64,000 bases of DNA from Hymenobacter actinosclerus (GTDB taxonomy: Bacteria; Bacteroidota; Bacteroidia; Cytophagales; Hymenobacteraceae), in contig NZ_FOHS01000002.1 of the NCBI RefSeq assembly GCF_900111515.1, positions 62,001 to 126,000 on the forward strand, in the 5' to 3' direction. The translations under genes and the position numbers were made by a program. This document shows positions 7,691-14,639 of this stretch, in pieces. The notes under the pieces were generated by a model. The model worked only from the letters and a program-made list of their open reading frames with translations, ran no database searches and had not been told where the DNA came from. Numbering within the stretch: position 1 is the first letter of the stretch; the number at the start of each line of letters is the position of its first letter.

Positions 7691-8440
7691 ATGAAAACTG
7701 CATTTATTACCGGCGCTTCGTCGGGTATCGGGTGGGCGGCGGCCGTGGCGCTGGGCCGGGCGGGCTTTCAGCTGGTGCTGACGGGCCGGCGGCTGGAGCG
7801 CCTGCAGGAACTGGCCCGCGAGTTGGGCGACCAGGTGCCCACGCACCTGCTCACGTTCGATGTGCGCGACCGGGCCGCCGTAGAGGCCGCCGTAGCCAGC
7901 CTGCCAGCCGAATTTGCCGATGTGGATGTTCTCATCAACAACGCCGGCAACGCCCACGGGCTGGCCCCCATTCAGCAGGGCAACCCCGATGACTGGGACG
8001 CCATGCTGGATGGCAACGTCAAGGGCCTGCTTTATGTGAGCCGGGCTGTGCTGCCGGCCATGACGCGCCGCAACACCGGCCATATCATCAACATCGGCTC
8101 CATTGCGGGCCACGAAACCTACGCCAACGGCAACGTGTACTGCGCCTCGAAAGCGGCCGTAGCGGCCCTTACCAAAGGCATGCGCCTCGATTTGCTGCCC
8201 CACCATATCCGGGTGGCCGAGGTGAACCCCGGGGCCGTGGAAACCGAGTTTTCGCAGGTGCGCTTTAAAGGCGATACCGAGCGGGCCGCCGGCGTGTACC
8301 AGGGCTATGAGGCCCTGCGCGCCGAAGATGTGGCCGATCTGCTGGCCTTCATGGTCACGCGCCCGGCCCACGTCAACATTGCCGAGGTTCTGATTCTGCC
8401 TGCTGCCCAAGGCGCGGCCACGGTTATCCGCAAAGAATAA
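7691..8440 (+). CDS. SDR oxidoreductase, YdfG-like
   Basis: 249 residues. A classical short-chain dehydrogenase: Rossmann glycine motif TGASSGIG (~7-14), NADP-type TGRR after strand 2, NNAG (~89-92), catalytic Ser in NIGSIAG (~137), Y-x-x-x-K in VYCASKAAV (Tyr ~152, Lys ~156) and the PGAVETEFSQVRFKGD segment typical of YdfG (3-hydroxy acid / serine dehydrogenase). Those enzymes oxidise L-serine, L-allo-threonine or 3-hydroxyacids with NADP; the substrate here is inference. The ATG at 7691 lies right after a simple-word repeat. Confidence 0.88.
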   Translation: MKTAFITGASSGIGWAAAVALGRAGFQLVLTGRRLERLQELARELGDQVPTHLLTFDVRDRAAVEAAVASLPAEFADVDVLINNAGNAHGLAPIQQGNPDDWDAMLDGNVKGLLYVSRAVLPAMTRRNTGHIINIGSIAGHETYANGNVYCASKAAVAALTKGMRLDLLPHHIRVAEVNPGAVETEFSQVRFKGDTERAAGVYQGYEALRAEDVADLLAFMVTRPAHVNIAEVLILPAAQGAATVIRKE

Positions 8441-8455
8441 AGCCGTCGTTCCAAC

Positions 8456-8515
8456 AAAGCCGGAAGCCGGACCAGGCCAACGGACACCATCGTTCAGTGA
8501 CTTTAGTCCGGCTTT
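8456..8515. terminator. Possible weak terminator between convergent SDR and esterase
   Basis: A 9-bp stem, AAAGCCGGA (8456-8464) with its complement at 8507-8515, closes a 42-base loop. The sequence is A/T-flanked like a bidirectional terminator, but the loop is unusually long. Confidence 0.35.
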
Positions 8516-8537
8516 CGCTTGCGCTGGAATAAGCGTT

Positions 8538-9182
8538 CTAGCCTGCCAGCGCCGTCAGGGTTTCGCGGTCGAGGGTGTGGGTGCCGGCAAAGCGCAGCAA
8601 CGTGGGCTCAACGCCCAGTCGGCGCAGGAACTCCCGCTGCTTCCGCAGGTCCTCGTCCTTGATAAACTCGTCGTTGGTGCCGCAGACGAGCGTAACGGGC
8701 AGGTGGCGCAGCAGGTGAGTGGCTACCGAAAAATCCATATCGGGCGGGAAGGCACCGGCCCAGAGGATGAGCCGCGCCGGCCGGAAGTTGGCGCGGGCCA
8801 GCCAGCGGCCAACGGTGGCCGCCCCCTGCGAAAAGCCCAGCACCGTAACGGCTGCATCGGGCGCGGCGCGGGGCAGAATGGCGGCGGCCAGCTGGTTGAG
8901 GTAGGCCACGTAGTCGTCGATTTCGGCCAGGCGGTCCTCTTTGGTCATCCAGGTGGCCCCCACCCGGCCGCCGGTACCGTTGAGGTAGAAGCGCGACAGC
9001 CCTTCGGGGGCCACCACCACCAGATGCGGATCGGCGGCTACCAAGTGGGCAAAGTGCCGCACGAAATAAGCCGCCAGCTGCCCGTAGCCGTGGGCCACAA
9101 ACCACACCCGCCGCGTAGCCCCCGATAGCTCGCCCAACTGCTGATAACGGGCCGTGCGCGCAACGGTAAGCTGGTGTTCCAT
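8538..9182 (-). CDS. Alpha/beta hydrolase, phospholipase/carboxylesterase type
   Basis: 214 residues from MEHQLTVARTARY. An alpha/beta-hydrolase of the YpfH/carboxylesterase family: oxyanion region VWFVAHGYGQ (~27-36), nucleophile elbow GFSQG (Ser ~119), acid D in CGTNDEF (~168) and catalytic His in GTHTLD (~201). It probably hydrolyses short acyl or carboxyl esters in the cytoplasm; there is no signal peptide and the substrate is unknown. The ATG at 9182 directly follows, on the minus strand, a stack of GGTGAAxTxGTGAACT-like words, so the start codon abuts a repeat. Confidence 0.82.
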   Translation of the reverse strand: MEHQLTVARTARYQQLGELSGATRRVWFVAHGYGQLAAYFVRHFAHLVAADPHLVVVAPEGLSRFYLNGTGGRVGATWMTKEDRLAEIDDYVAYLNQLAAAILPRAAPDAAVTVLGFSQGAATVGRWLARANFRPARLILWAGAFPPDMDFSVATHLLRHLPVTLVCGTNDEFIKDEDLRKQREFLRRLGVEPTLLRFAGTHTLDRETLTALAG

Positions 9183-9184
9183 GA

Positions 9185-9220
9185 GGTGAAATAGTGAACT
9201 GGTGAACTGGTGAGTTGATG
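9185..9220. repeat. Short imperfect tandem words (GGTGA-type)
   Basis: GGTGAAATAGTGAACTGG then GTGAACTGGTGAGTTGATG: about four near-identical 8-10-base words built on TGGTGA. The same vocabulary recurs at 24301-24334, which identifies a dispersed simple repeat. It abuts the esterase start codon. Confidence 0.6.
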
Positions 9221-9293
9221 TGCCGGGGGCCTCGCGGCGCAAATAACGCAATCAGGGCCTCCCGAACATCAAACTCCTTCTTCTGCCAGCTTT

Positions 9294-9788
9294 CTATTTC
9301 ACCTTGGGTAAGTCGTCGGCGTTGAAGCCGAAGGGTAGCAGGTCGGAGAGGGAGCGGAAGCGGTAGATGCTGCCATCGGGGCCCGGCAGCAGCAGCGGAA
9401 TGGCCTGCTGCTGGCGCTGCTCGTACTCGGCCATTACCTGGCGGCAGGCCCCGCAGGGGTTGGCGGGCCCGAAGGCCCCGCCGGCGGGCCGGGCGGCCAC
9501 GGCCATGCCCACAATGCGGCGCCCCGGCCGCGCCACGGCCAGCCCAAACAGGGCCGTGCGCTCGGCGCACAGGCCCGAGGGGTAAGCGGCGTTTTCCTGG
9601 TTGGAGCCCCCGAACACCGTGCCATCGTCGAGCAGTAGGGCCGCTCCTACCTGAAAGTGGGAGTAGGGCGAGTAAGACGTTGCGGTAGCGGCCTGCGCGG
9701 CCTGCCAGGTGGCGGCTTCGGCGGGCGTCAGGTCGGCTTCGGTAGCCAGCACGTCGGCCGTGATGGTCAGGTTGAGGGTGTGGGCCAT
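9294..9788 (-). CDS. cdd: Cytidine deaminase
   Basis: 164 residues. Hydrolytically deaminates cytidine and deoxycytidine to uridine in pyrimidine salvage. The zinc site is complete: C-A-E-R-T (Cys-Ala-Glu, ~86-88) and P-C-G-A-C (~120-124), preceded by YSPYSHFQVGAAL, the conserved N-terminal helix/strand. This is the homotetrameric three-cysteine (T-CDA) class. The start at 9788 gives the usual N-terminal extension before the core. A TACATTCG box at 9849-9842 is a one-mismatch -7 element. It diverges from the saccharopine dehydrogenase gene. Confidence 0.94.
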   Translation of the reverse strand: MAHTLNLTITADVLATEADLTPAEAATWQAAQAATATSYSPYSHFQVGAALLLDDGTVFGGSNQENAAYPSGLCAERTALFGLAVARPGRRIVGMAVAARPAGGAFGPANPCGACRQVMAEYEQRQQQAIPLLLPGPDGSIYRFRSLSDLLPFGFNADDLPKVK

Positions 9789-9950
9789 GCGGGCAAAGAA
9801 GCGGGTACCGCAAGCGGCCCCGGGAAAGTGAAAAGGGGCGACGAATGTACGGGTTTTTAGCGGAAACGGGGAATAAATGGCCGGGTGAGTGTTTACCAGC
9901 TCACTCATTGCCCGTTTCCCTAACTTGCCGCCCCACTTACTCACCTGCTT

Positions 9951-11315
9951 ATGTCGCGTATTCTGCTGCTGGGTGCCGGCCGTTCGGCTTCCTCGCTTAT
10001 TCAATACCTGTTGCACCACGCCCCGCGGGAGGGGTGGCAGGTGACCGTGGCCGACGTGCAGCCGGCCCACCTGGCGCCGGTGCTGGCCGCCCACGCCGCG
10101 TATGCCCGGGCCGTGCCGTTTGATGTGCACGATGAAAACCGCCTGGAAGAACTGGTAGCCGAAGCCGACGTGGTGGTGTCGATGCTGCCGGCCCTGTTTC
10201 ATGCGCCGGTAGCGCGGGCCTGCGTGCGGCACGGCCGCCACCTGGCCACGGCCAGCTACGTGAGCGACGAAATCCGGGCGCTGGGGCCCGAAGCCGAAGC
10301 GGCGGGCGTTACGCTGCTCATGGAGTGCGGCCTCGACCCCGGCCTCGACCACATGTCGGCCATGCGCGTGCTGGCCGAAATCCGGCAGCAGGGTGGGCGG
10401 GTTACCTCGTTCAAGTCGTACTGCGGGGGGCTGCTGGCACCCGAGGCGGAGGCCGGCAACCCCTGGCGCTACAAGTTCACCTGGAACCCGCGCAACGTGG
10501 TGCTGGCCGGCCAGGGCACGGCCAAGTTTCTGGAGGCCGGCCGGCTGCGTTTCATTCCGTATCAGCAGCTGTTTACGCGCCTCGAAACCGTGGCCGTGCC
10601 CGGCTTCGGTGCGTTTGAGGGTTACGCCAACCGCGACTCGCTCAGTTACCGCGCCCCCTACGCCCTGGAGCACGTGCGCACCATGCTGCGCGGCACCCTG
10701 CGCCGGCCGGGCTACTGCGCCGCCTGGCAGCAGCTGGTGCGCCTGGGCCTCACCGACGATGCCGTACAGCTGGGCAACCCCGCCGACCTGACCTGGGCCG
10801 AGCTGGTGGCCGCCTACCTGCCGCTGCCCGCGGACCCGCACGAGGCGTTGGCCGCCCGCGTGGCGGCGCACCTGGGCCTGGCGCCCCAATCGGTAGAAAT
10901 GCAGCAGCTCAGCTGGCTGGGGCTGTTTGATGACGTGCCGGTAGGCCGGGCCGACGCCACGCCGGCCCAGTTGCTGGAAAAGCTGCTCACTGAAAAGTGG
11001 GCCCTCTCGCCTACCGACCGCGACATGATTGTGATGCAGCACCAGTTCGAGTACGAGCTCGACGGGCAGCGCCACGGCCGCAATTCGTCGGTAGTGGTGC
11101 TGGGCGACGACGCCACCCACACGGCCATGGCCAAAACCGTGGGCCTGCCGCTGGGCATGGCCGTGCGGCGGCTGGCCACCGGGCAGCTTCGGCAGCGCGG
11201 CGTGGTTATCCCAACCCTGCCGGAGCTCTACGAACCCATTCTGGACGAGTTGGCCGCATATTACGGCATCGTCTTCGTGGAAGAAGAGCAGGGCGTTCTG
11301 GCAGCGCTACAATAA
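9951..11315 (+). CDS. Saccharopine dehydrogenase family protein
   Basis: 454 residues. N-terminal Rossmann motif LLLGAGRSASSL (~5-16), then ASYVSDEIRALGPEAEAAG and the hallmark ECGLDPGLDHMSAM (~125-138) shared by saccharopine dehydrogenase, homospermidine synthase and carboxynorspermidine dehydrogenase. FKSYCGGLLAPE and the C-terminal MIVMQHQFEYE fit saccharopine dehydrogenase (glutamate-forming), which acts in lysine degradation or in reverse in aminoadipate metabolism. Bacteroidota commonly encode this single-domain form. No partner lysine-ketoglutarate reductase is in the window, so the physiological substrate is inference. Confidence 0.88.
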   Translation: MSRILLLGAGRSASSLIQYLLHHAPREGWQVTVADVQPAHLAPVLAAHAAYARAVPFDVHDENRLEELVAEADVVVSMLPALFHAPVARACVRHGRHLATASYVSDEIRALGPEAEAAGVTLLMECGLDPGLDHMSAMRVLAEIRQQGGRVTSFKSYCGGLLAPEAEAGNPWRYKFTWNPRNVVLAGQGTAKFLEAGRLRFIPYQQLFTRLETVAVPGFGAFEGYANRDSLSYRAPYALEHVRTMLRGTLRRPGYCAAWQQLVRLGLTDDAVQLGNPADLTWAELVAAYLPLPADPHEALAARVAAHLGLAPQSVEMQQLSWLGLFDDVPVGRADATPAQLLEKLLTEKWALSPTDRDMIVMQHQFEYELDGQRHGRNSSVVVLGDDATHTAMAKTVGLPLGMAVRRLATGQLRQRGVVIPTLPELYEPILDELAAYYGIVFVEEEQGVLAALQ

Positions 11316-11359
11316 GCAGGCAGTTCAGCAGTTATAGCCTCCTGACAAACCAGACGCCA

Positions 11360-12307
11360 ATGAAGCCGTACCTGCGCCTCCGGGCCCGACTGCTGGGTAG
11401 GCAGTTGCGGGAGTTGGGCTGGTGGCGGCTGGTGATGCTGGGTGCCTTTTTGGGGTTGGCGGCGGCCCGGGCCCTGTTCACGGCTGCCGCGCATCCGGCC
11501 TTGGGCTGGGCCGTGCCGCTGGCCGTGGCGTTGGTCGTGCTCAGCCTGCACCGCCGCCGGCTCGATTTAGCTTTTCTGCACCTTAGCGCGCCCGAATTCC
11601 GGGGCTGGCTGGCGGTGGAGTATGCCCTGGGCAGCCTGCCGGTAGCGCTGGTTTTACTGGGGTGGGGCCGCGTTGGGCCGGCTCTGCTAACGGTGGCTGC
11701 TGCGGCCACCGTGGCCCTGGTACCGCCCGCTACGGCTCCGGCCAGCCGGACCCGGCGGCCAACGTGGTTTCGGAGCGTGGCCTTTGAGTGGGTGAGGGTG
11801 GGCCACCGGCCGGCGCTGGGGCTGGCGTGGCTGGGGCTGCTGGCAGCGGCCATTGCTACCCGGGCCGGCAGCACCGGCCCGGCGCTGGCGGTGCTGGCCT
11901 GGCTGCTGCTCACGCTGGAAACGTACAGCCCGGCCGAACCCTGGAGCTGGCTGCTGCCGGCCCTGCGCACACCGGGCGCGTGGCTGCGGGCTCGGGTAGG
12001 GTGGGGGATGCTGTATTTTGGTCTCACGGTGGCCCCGCTGGCGGCCGTGCTGGCCAGCGGAGCAGCCGGGGTGGGCGGTACGGCGCTGGTACTGGGCTGG
12101 TGCGCTGTGGTCCTGACGATGGTGGTGCTGGCCAAATACGCGTTCTACCCCCACGCCACGCTGGGCCGCCTCACGCAGGCCGGAGCCGTGCTGGTGGGCC
12201 TGTCGGTGCTGGGCAGCAACCCGGCGTATCTGGCGCTGCTGCTGGCCGGCTTTCTGGGCCTGCTGCTGAAAAGCCGAAGCCAACTGGAGCAGTATCGAAA
12301 GGAATAG
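11360..12307 (+). CDS. ABC transporter permease-like membrane protein
   Basis: 315 residues, extremely Leu/Ala/Val-rich, with about nine to ten predicted membrane spans and Arg-rich cytoplasmic loops (RLRARLLGRQLRE at the N-terminus, RTRRPTWFR in the middle). No recognisable family motif. Its partner is the ATP-binding gene 70 bases downstream, and the two probably form an ABC exporter; paired ABC-2-like permeases with this topology are common in Bacteroidota. The cargo is unknown. The ATG at 11360 is 44 bases after the saccharopine dehydrogenase stop, so all three genes could share a transcript. Confidence 0.65.
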   Translation: MKPYLRLRARLLGRQLRELGWWRLVMLGAFLGLAAARALFTAAAHPALGWAVPLAVALVVLSLHRRRLDLAFLHLSAPEFRGWLAVEYALGSLPVALVLLGWGRVGPALLTVAAAATVALVPPATAPASRTRRPTWFRSVAFEWVRVGHRPALGLAWLGLLAAAIATRAGSTGPALAVLAWLLLTLETYSPAEPWSWLLPALRTPGAWLRARVGWGMLYFGLTVAPLAAVLASGAAGVGGTALVLGWCAVVLTMVVLAKYAFYPHATLGRLTQAGAVLVGLSVLGSNPAYLALLLAGFLGLLLKSRSQLEQYRKE

Positions 12308-12308
12308 A

Positions 12309-12375
12309 ATTGCCGGTTGCCAGTGGCCAGTTGATAGGGTGTTCTGGCAACTGACTACTGACAACTGACAACTGA
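12309..12375. repeat. CAACTGAC-type simple-word repeat between permease and ATPase
   Basis: TGCCAGTGGCCAGTTGATA followed by TGGCAACTGACTACTGACAAC and a further copy of ACAACTG, ending two bases before the ATPase ATG. It is an imperfect inverted and tandem arrangement of a 7-base word (CAACTGA / CAGTTGC) that also occurs at 13862-13906. It separates two genes that should be cotranscribed. Confidence 0.65.
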
Positions 12376-12377
12376 AT

Positions 12378-13079
12378 ATGTTAGCAATCGAAGGGTTGGG
12401 TAAGGATTTTGGCACGCATACCGTGCTCCACCGCATCGACCTGGAGGTGCGGCCGGGCACACTGCATGGGCTGGTGGGGGCCAACGGGGCGGGCAAAACC
12501 ACGCTGCTGCACTGCCTCTACGGCCTGCACGCCGACTACCGGGGCACGGTGCGCGAAACTGATAGTCGGGCCATCCGCGAATGCACTGGTTTGCTGCCCT
12601 ACGAGCCCTATTTCTACCCGCGTATCACCGGCCGCGAGTACGTGGAGTTCTGCCTGCAGGCCCGCGGCCGGCCGGTGCCCAGCCTCGCGGGCTGGAACGA
12701 GTTGCTGGAACTACCCCTCGACCAGTACGCCGAAGACTATTCGGCCGGCATGAAGAAGAAGCTGGCCCTGCTGACGCTGCTCGTGCAGGAGTTTCGCTAC
12801 CTCGTACTCGACGAGCCCTTCAACGGCCTCGACTTAAGCGCCAACCTGCTGCTGATGGAAGTGCTGCGCCGTCTGCGCCAGCAGGGCACCGGCATCCTGC
12901 TTACCTCGCACCTGCTGGGTTCCCTCACCGAGCTGTGCGACGAAATAACGGTGCTCGCCGAGGGCCGGGTGCTGCGCCACTACCCCGCTACGGACTTCGC
13001 CCGCCTGCCCACCGATTTGCTGGGCCAGCTTCACCAGCAAAAGCTTGGAGTACTGGCCTCGCTGCTGCCGCTGGCCTGA
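12378..13079 (+). CDS. ABC transporter ATP-binding protein
   Basis: 233 residues. Walker A GANGAGKTT (~35-43), an ABC signature in modified form YSAGMKKKLAL (~121), Walker B YLVLDEPFNGLD (~137-148) and switch histidine TSHLL (~176). The Q-loop region is LLPYEPYFYPRITG. SAGMKKKL is the variant signature seen in ABC-2-type exporters of the CcmA/NatA/YxlF group. It should power the membrane protein encoded immediately upstream. The ATG directly follows a CAACTGA simple repeat, with no Shine-Dalgarno sequence. Confidence 0.9.
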   Translation: MLAIEGLGKDFGTHTVLHRIDLEVRPGTLHGLVGANGAGKTTLLHCLYGLHADYRGTVRETDSRAIRECTGLLPYEPYFYPRITGREYVEFCLQARGRPVPSLAGWNELLELPLDQYAEDYSAGMKKKLALLTLLVQEFRYLVLDEPFNGLDLSANLLLMEVLRRLRQQGTGILLTSHLLGSLTELCDEITVLAEGRVLRHYPATDFARLPTDLLGQLHQQKLGVLASLLPLA

Positions 13080-13133
13080 GAGCAGCGGATGAAGCAGCAG
13101 GGGCAACGGACGGTGCGACTCAGTATTTGCCGC

Positions 13134-13856
13134 TTACAAGGCCAGGTAGAACGGCCCTAGCTGCTCCCGAAACCAGGCAGTATAGGCCTCCGAATCCGGC
13201 TCGTGCAACGGTAACTCGTGCTGCTGCACCGGCCTAAGCTGCCGGCCGAATTCTACGATGTGGCGCAGCGGCTTGCTGGTGGCGCGGTGGCGGAGTATGA
13301 GCCGGGTCGTCGGGAACAGGCCCGCCGTGGCCGCCTCGCGCTCGAATTCCTGCATTTCGGGTGGGGGCAGCAGTACCGTCAGGCGGCCGGCGGGCGACAG
13401 GAAGCCGGCGGCGAAGCGGGCCAGCTCGGCGAAGCTGAGGGTGTCATCGGCGGCGTGGCGGGCTCTGGTGCGCCGGGCATCGGGCGAGCGGAGGGCGTGG
13501 CGGAAGAAGGGCGGGTTACAGATGATATGGTCGAAGGGCCGGGGGCGGGCCGCGGCCAATTGCGCCAAGGGCCGCGCGTGCAGTTGCAGCCGGGCACTCC
13601 AGGGGCTGGCCGCAAAATTGGCCGCGGCCTGCGCCGCGGCCGCCTCATCCAGTTCCACGGCTTCGATGGTAGCCGTGGGGTTGCGCTGGGCCGCCATCAG
13701 GGCCAGCAGGCCGGTGCCGGTGCCAATATCCAGGATCCGCGCCGCATCTTCCAGGGCGGCCACTGCGCCCAGCACGCAGGCATCAGTGCACACCTTCATG
13801 GCGCAGGCCTGCTGCTCGATTCGAAACTGCTTGAACTGGAAGTAGGAATTAGCCAT
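13134..13856 (-). CDS. trmN6: tRNA1(Val) (adenine37-N6)-methyltransferase-like
   Basis: 240 residues. SAM motif I ILDIGTGTGLLALMAAQRN (~41-59), catalytic N6-adenine motif NPPFF (~113), and the family N-terminus F-Q-F-K-Q-F-x-I-x-Q-x-x-x-A-M-K-V-x-T-D-A-x-x-L-G. These together mark the YfiC/TrmN6 family, which methylates A37 of tRNA1(Val); other N6 targets are possible. The ATG at 13856 lies beside a CAGTTGC heptamer array. It converges with the ABC ATPase gene. Confidence 0.88.
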   Translation of the reverse strand: MANSYFQFKQFRIEQQACAMKVCTDACVLGAVAALEDAARILDIGTGTGLLALMAAQRNPTATIEAVELDEAAAAQAAANFAASPWSARLQLHARPLAQLAAARPRPFDHIICNPPFFRHALRSPDARRTRARHAADDTLSFAELARFAAGFLSPAGRLTVLLPPPEMQEFEREAATAGLFPTTRLILRHRATSKPLRHIVEFGRQLRPVQQHELPLHEPDSEAYTAWFREQLGPFYLAL

Positions 13857-13861
13857 TTTTT

Positions 13862-13906
13862 CAGTTGCCAGTTGCCAGTTGCCAGTTGTCAGTTGCCAGT
13901 TGTCAG
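13862..13906. repeat. CAGTTG[C/T] heptamer tandem array
   Basis: Six consecutive 7-base units (CAGTTGC x3, CAGTTGT, CAGTTGC, CAGTTGT) plus a partial unit, ending five bases from the trmN6 start codon. A decayed GTCATTCTGAGC-family palindrome arm follows at about 13918-13952. Confidence 0.9.
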
Positions 13907-13958
13907 GGTTAGGAAAAAGCACGCGAGATTCTTCGCTTCGCTCAGAATGACGTTCCTC

Positions 13959-14028
13959 CCTAATTCCTAATTCCTAATTCCTAATTCCTAATTCCTAATC
14001 CCTAATCCCTAATCCCTAATCCCTACCC
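13959..14028. repeat. CCTAAT[T/C] heptamer tandem array running into rnhA
   Basis: Ten consecutive 7-base units: CCTAATT x5 (13959-13993), CCTAATC x4 (13994-14021) and CCTACCC (14022-14028). On the minus strand the unit contains TAG, and the last unit supplies the rnhA stop codon at 14025-14023. Copy-number changes upstream of the last unit would not alter the protein. Confidence 0.93.
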
Positions 14029-14478
14029 CAGCGCCTCGTAGCCGGCATCAATCAGCAGGGGGCCGCGGGTGGCGCTGCGCACGGCCAGCTGGTCGCAACG
14101 CTCGTTTTCGGGGTGGCCGTTGTGGCCGCGCACCCAGCGGAACTGCACCGTGCGCTGCTTATAGATTTTGATGAAGCGCCGCCACAAATCCTCGTTGGCT
14201 TTTTTACCGAAATCGGCCTTGTTGGCCCAGCCGAACACCCATTTCTTCTCCACCGCATCTACCACGTAGCGCGAATCGGTGACTACCGTGACGGGTAGCT
14301 CGGGGCGGTTGATGGCTTCCAGACCCACAATCACGGCCAGCAGCTCCATGCGGTTGTTGGTAGTGAGGCGGAAGCCCTCGGTGAGCTCTTTCTCGTGGGC
14401 CCCGAAGCGCAGTAGGGCGCCGTAGCCGCCCGGCCCGGGGTTGCCCCGCGAGGAGCCGTCGGTAAACAGGTAAATCAA
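14023..14478 (-). CDS. rnhA: Ribonuclease HI
   Basis: 151 residues, the E. coli RNase HI length. It degrades the RNA strand of RNA-DNA hybrids. All four catalytic carboxylates are visible: Asp in FTDGSSRGNPGPGG (Asp7), Glu in NNRMEL (~45), Asp in VTDSRY (~68) and Asp in ERCDQLA (~130), with the basic protrusion around KKWVFGW and HNGHPENE. It begins with ATG at 14478. On the minus strand it follows the ClC gene across a 161-base spacer containing a 23-bp-arm inverted repeat. Its stop codon lies in a heptamer microsatellite. Confidence 0.95.
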   Translation of the reverse strand: MIYLFTDGSSRGNPGPGGYGALLRFGAHEKELTEGFRLTTNNRMELLAVIVGLEAINRPELPVTVVTDSRYVVDAVEKKWVFGWANKADFGKKANEDLWRRFIKIYKQRTVQFRWVRGHNGHPENERCDQLAVRSATRGPLLIDAGYEALG

Positions 14479-14481
14479 GAT

Positions 14482-14637
14482 TTTGAGCTGTTAGCTGAGA
14501 GCTGTCAGCTGTTAGCTTTCGTGCCGGATGTCAGCAGTCGGCCAGCCAGGCAGCCGGAAAAGCCGCAAGTTACGGCTCCGCCCCGGATGCGGGCTTAAAA
14601 AAGCCAACAGCCAGCAGCTCTCAGCTAACAGCTCAAA
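14482..14637. repeat. Inverted repeat with 23-bp arms between ClC and rnhA
   Basis: Arms 14482-14504 and 14615-14637 are perfect reverse complements made of AGCTGTTAGCTGAGAGCTG words, separated by 110 bases. One arm touches the rnhA start and the other the ClC stop codon. Confidence 0.85.
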
Positions 14638-14639
14638 GT

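Noticed and set aside
13862..14028. Heptamer arrays considered as a CRISPR
   Set aside because: Units are 7 bases with no spacers; these are microsatellites, and no cas genes are near.
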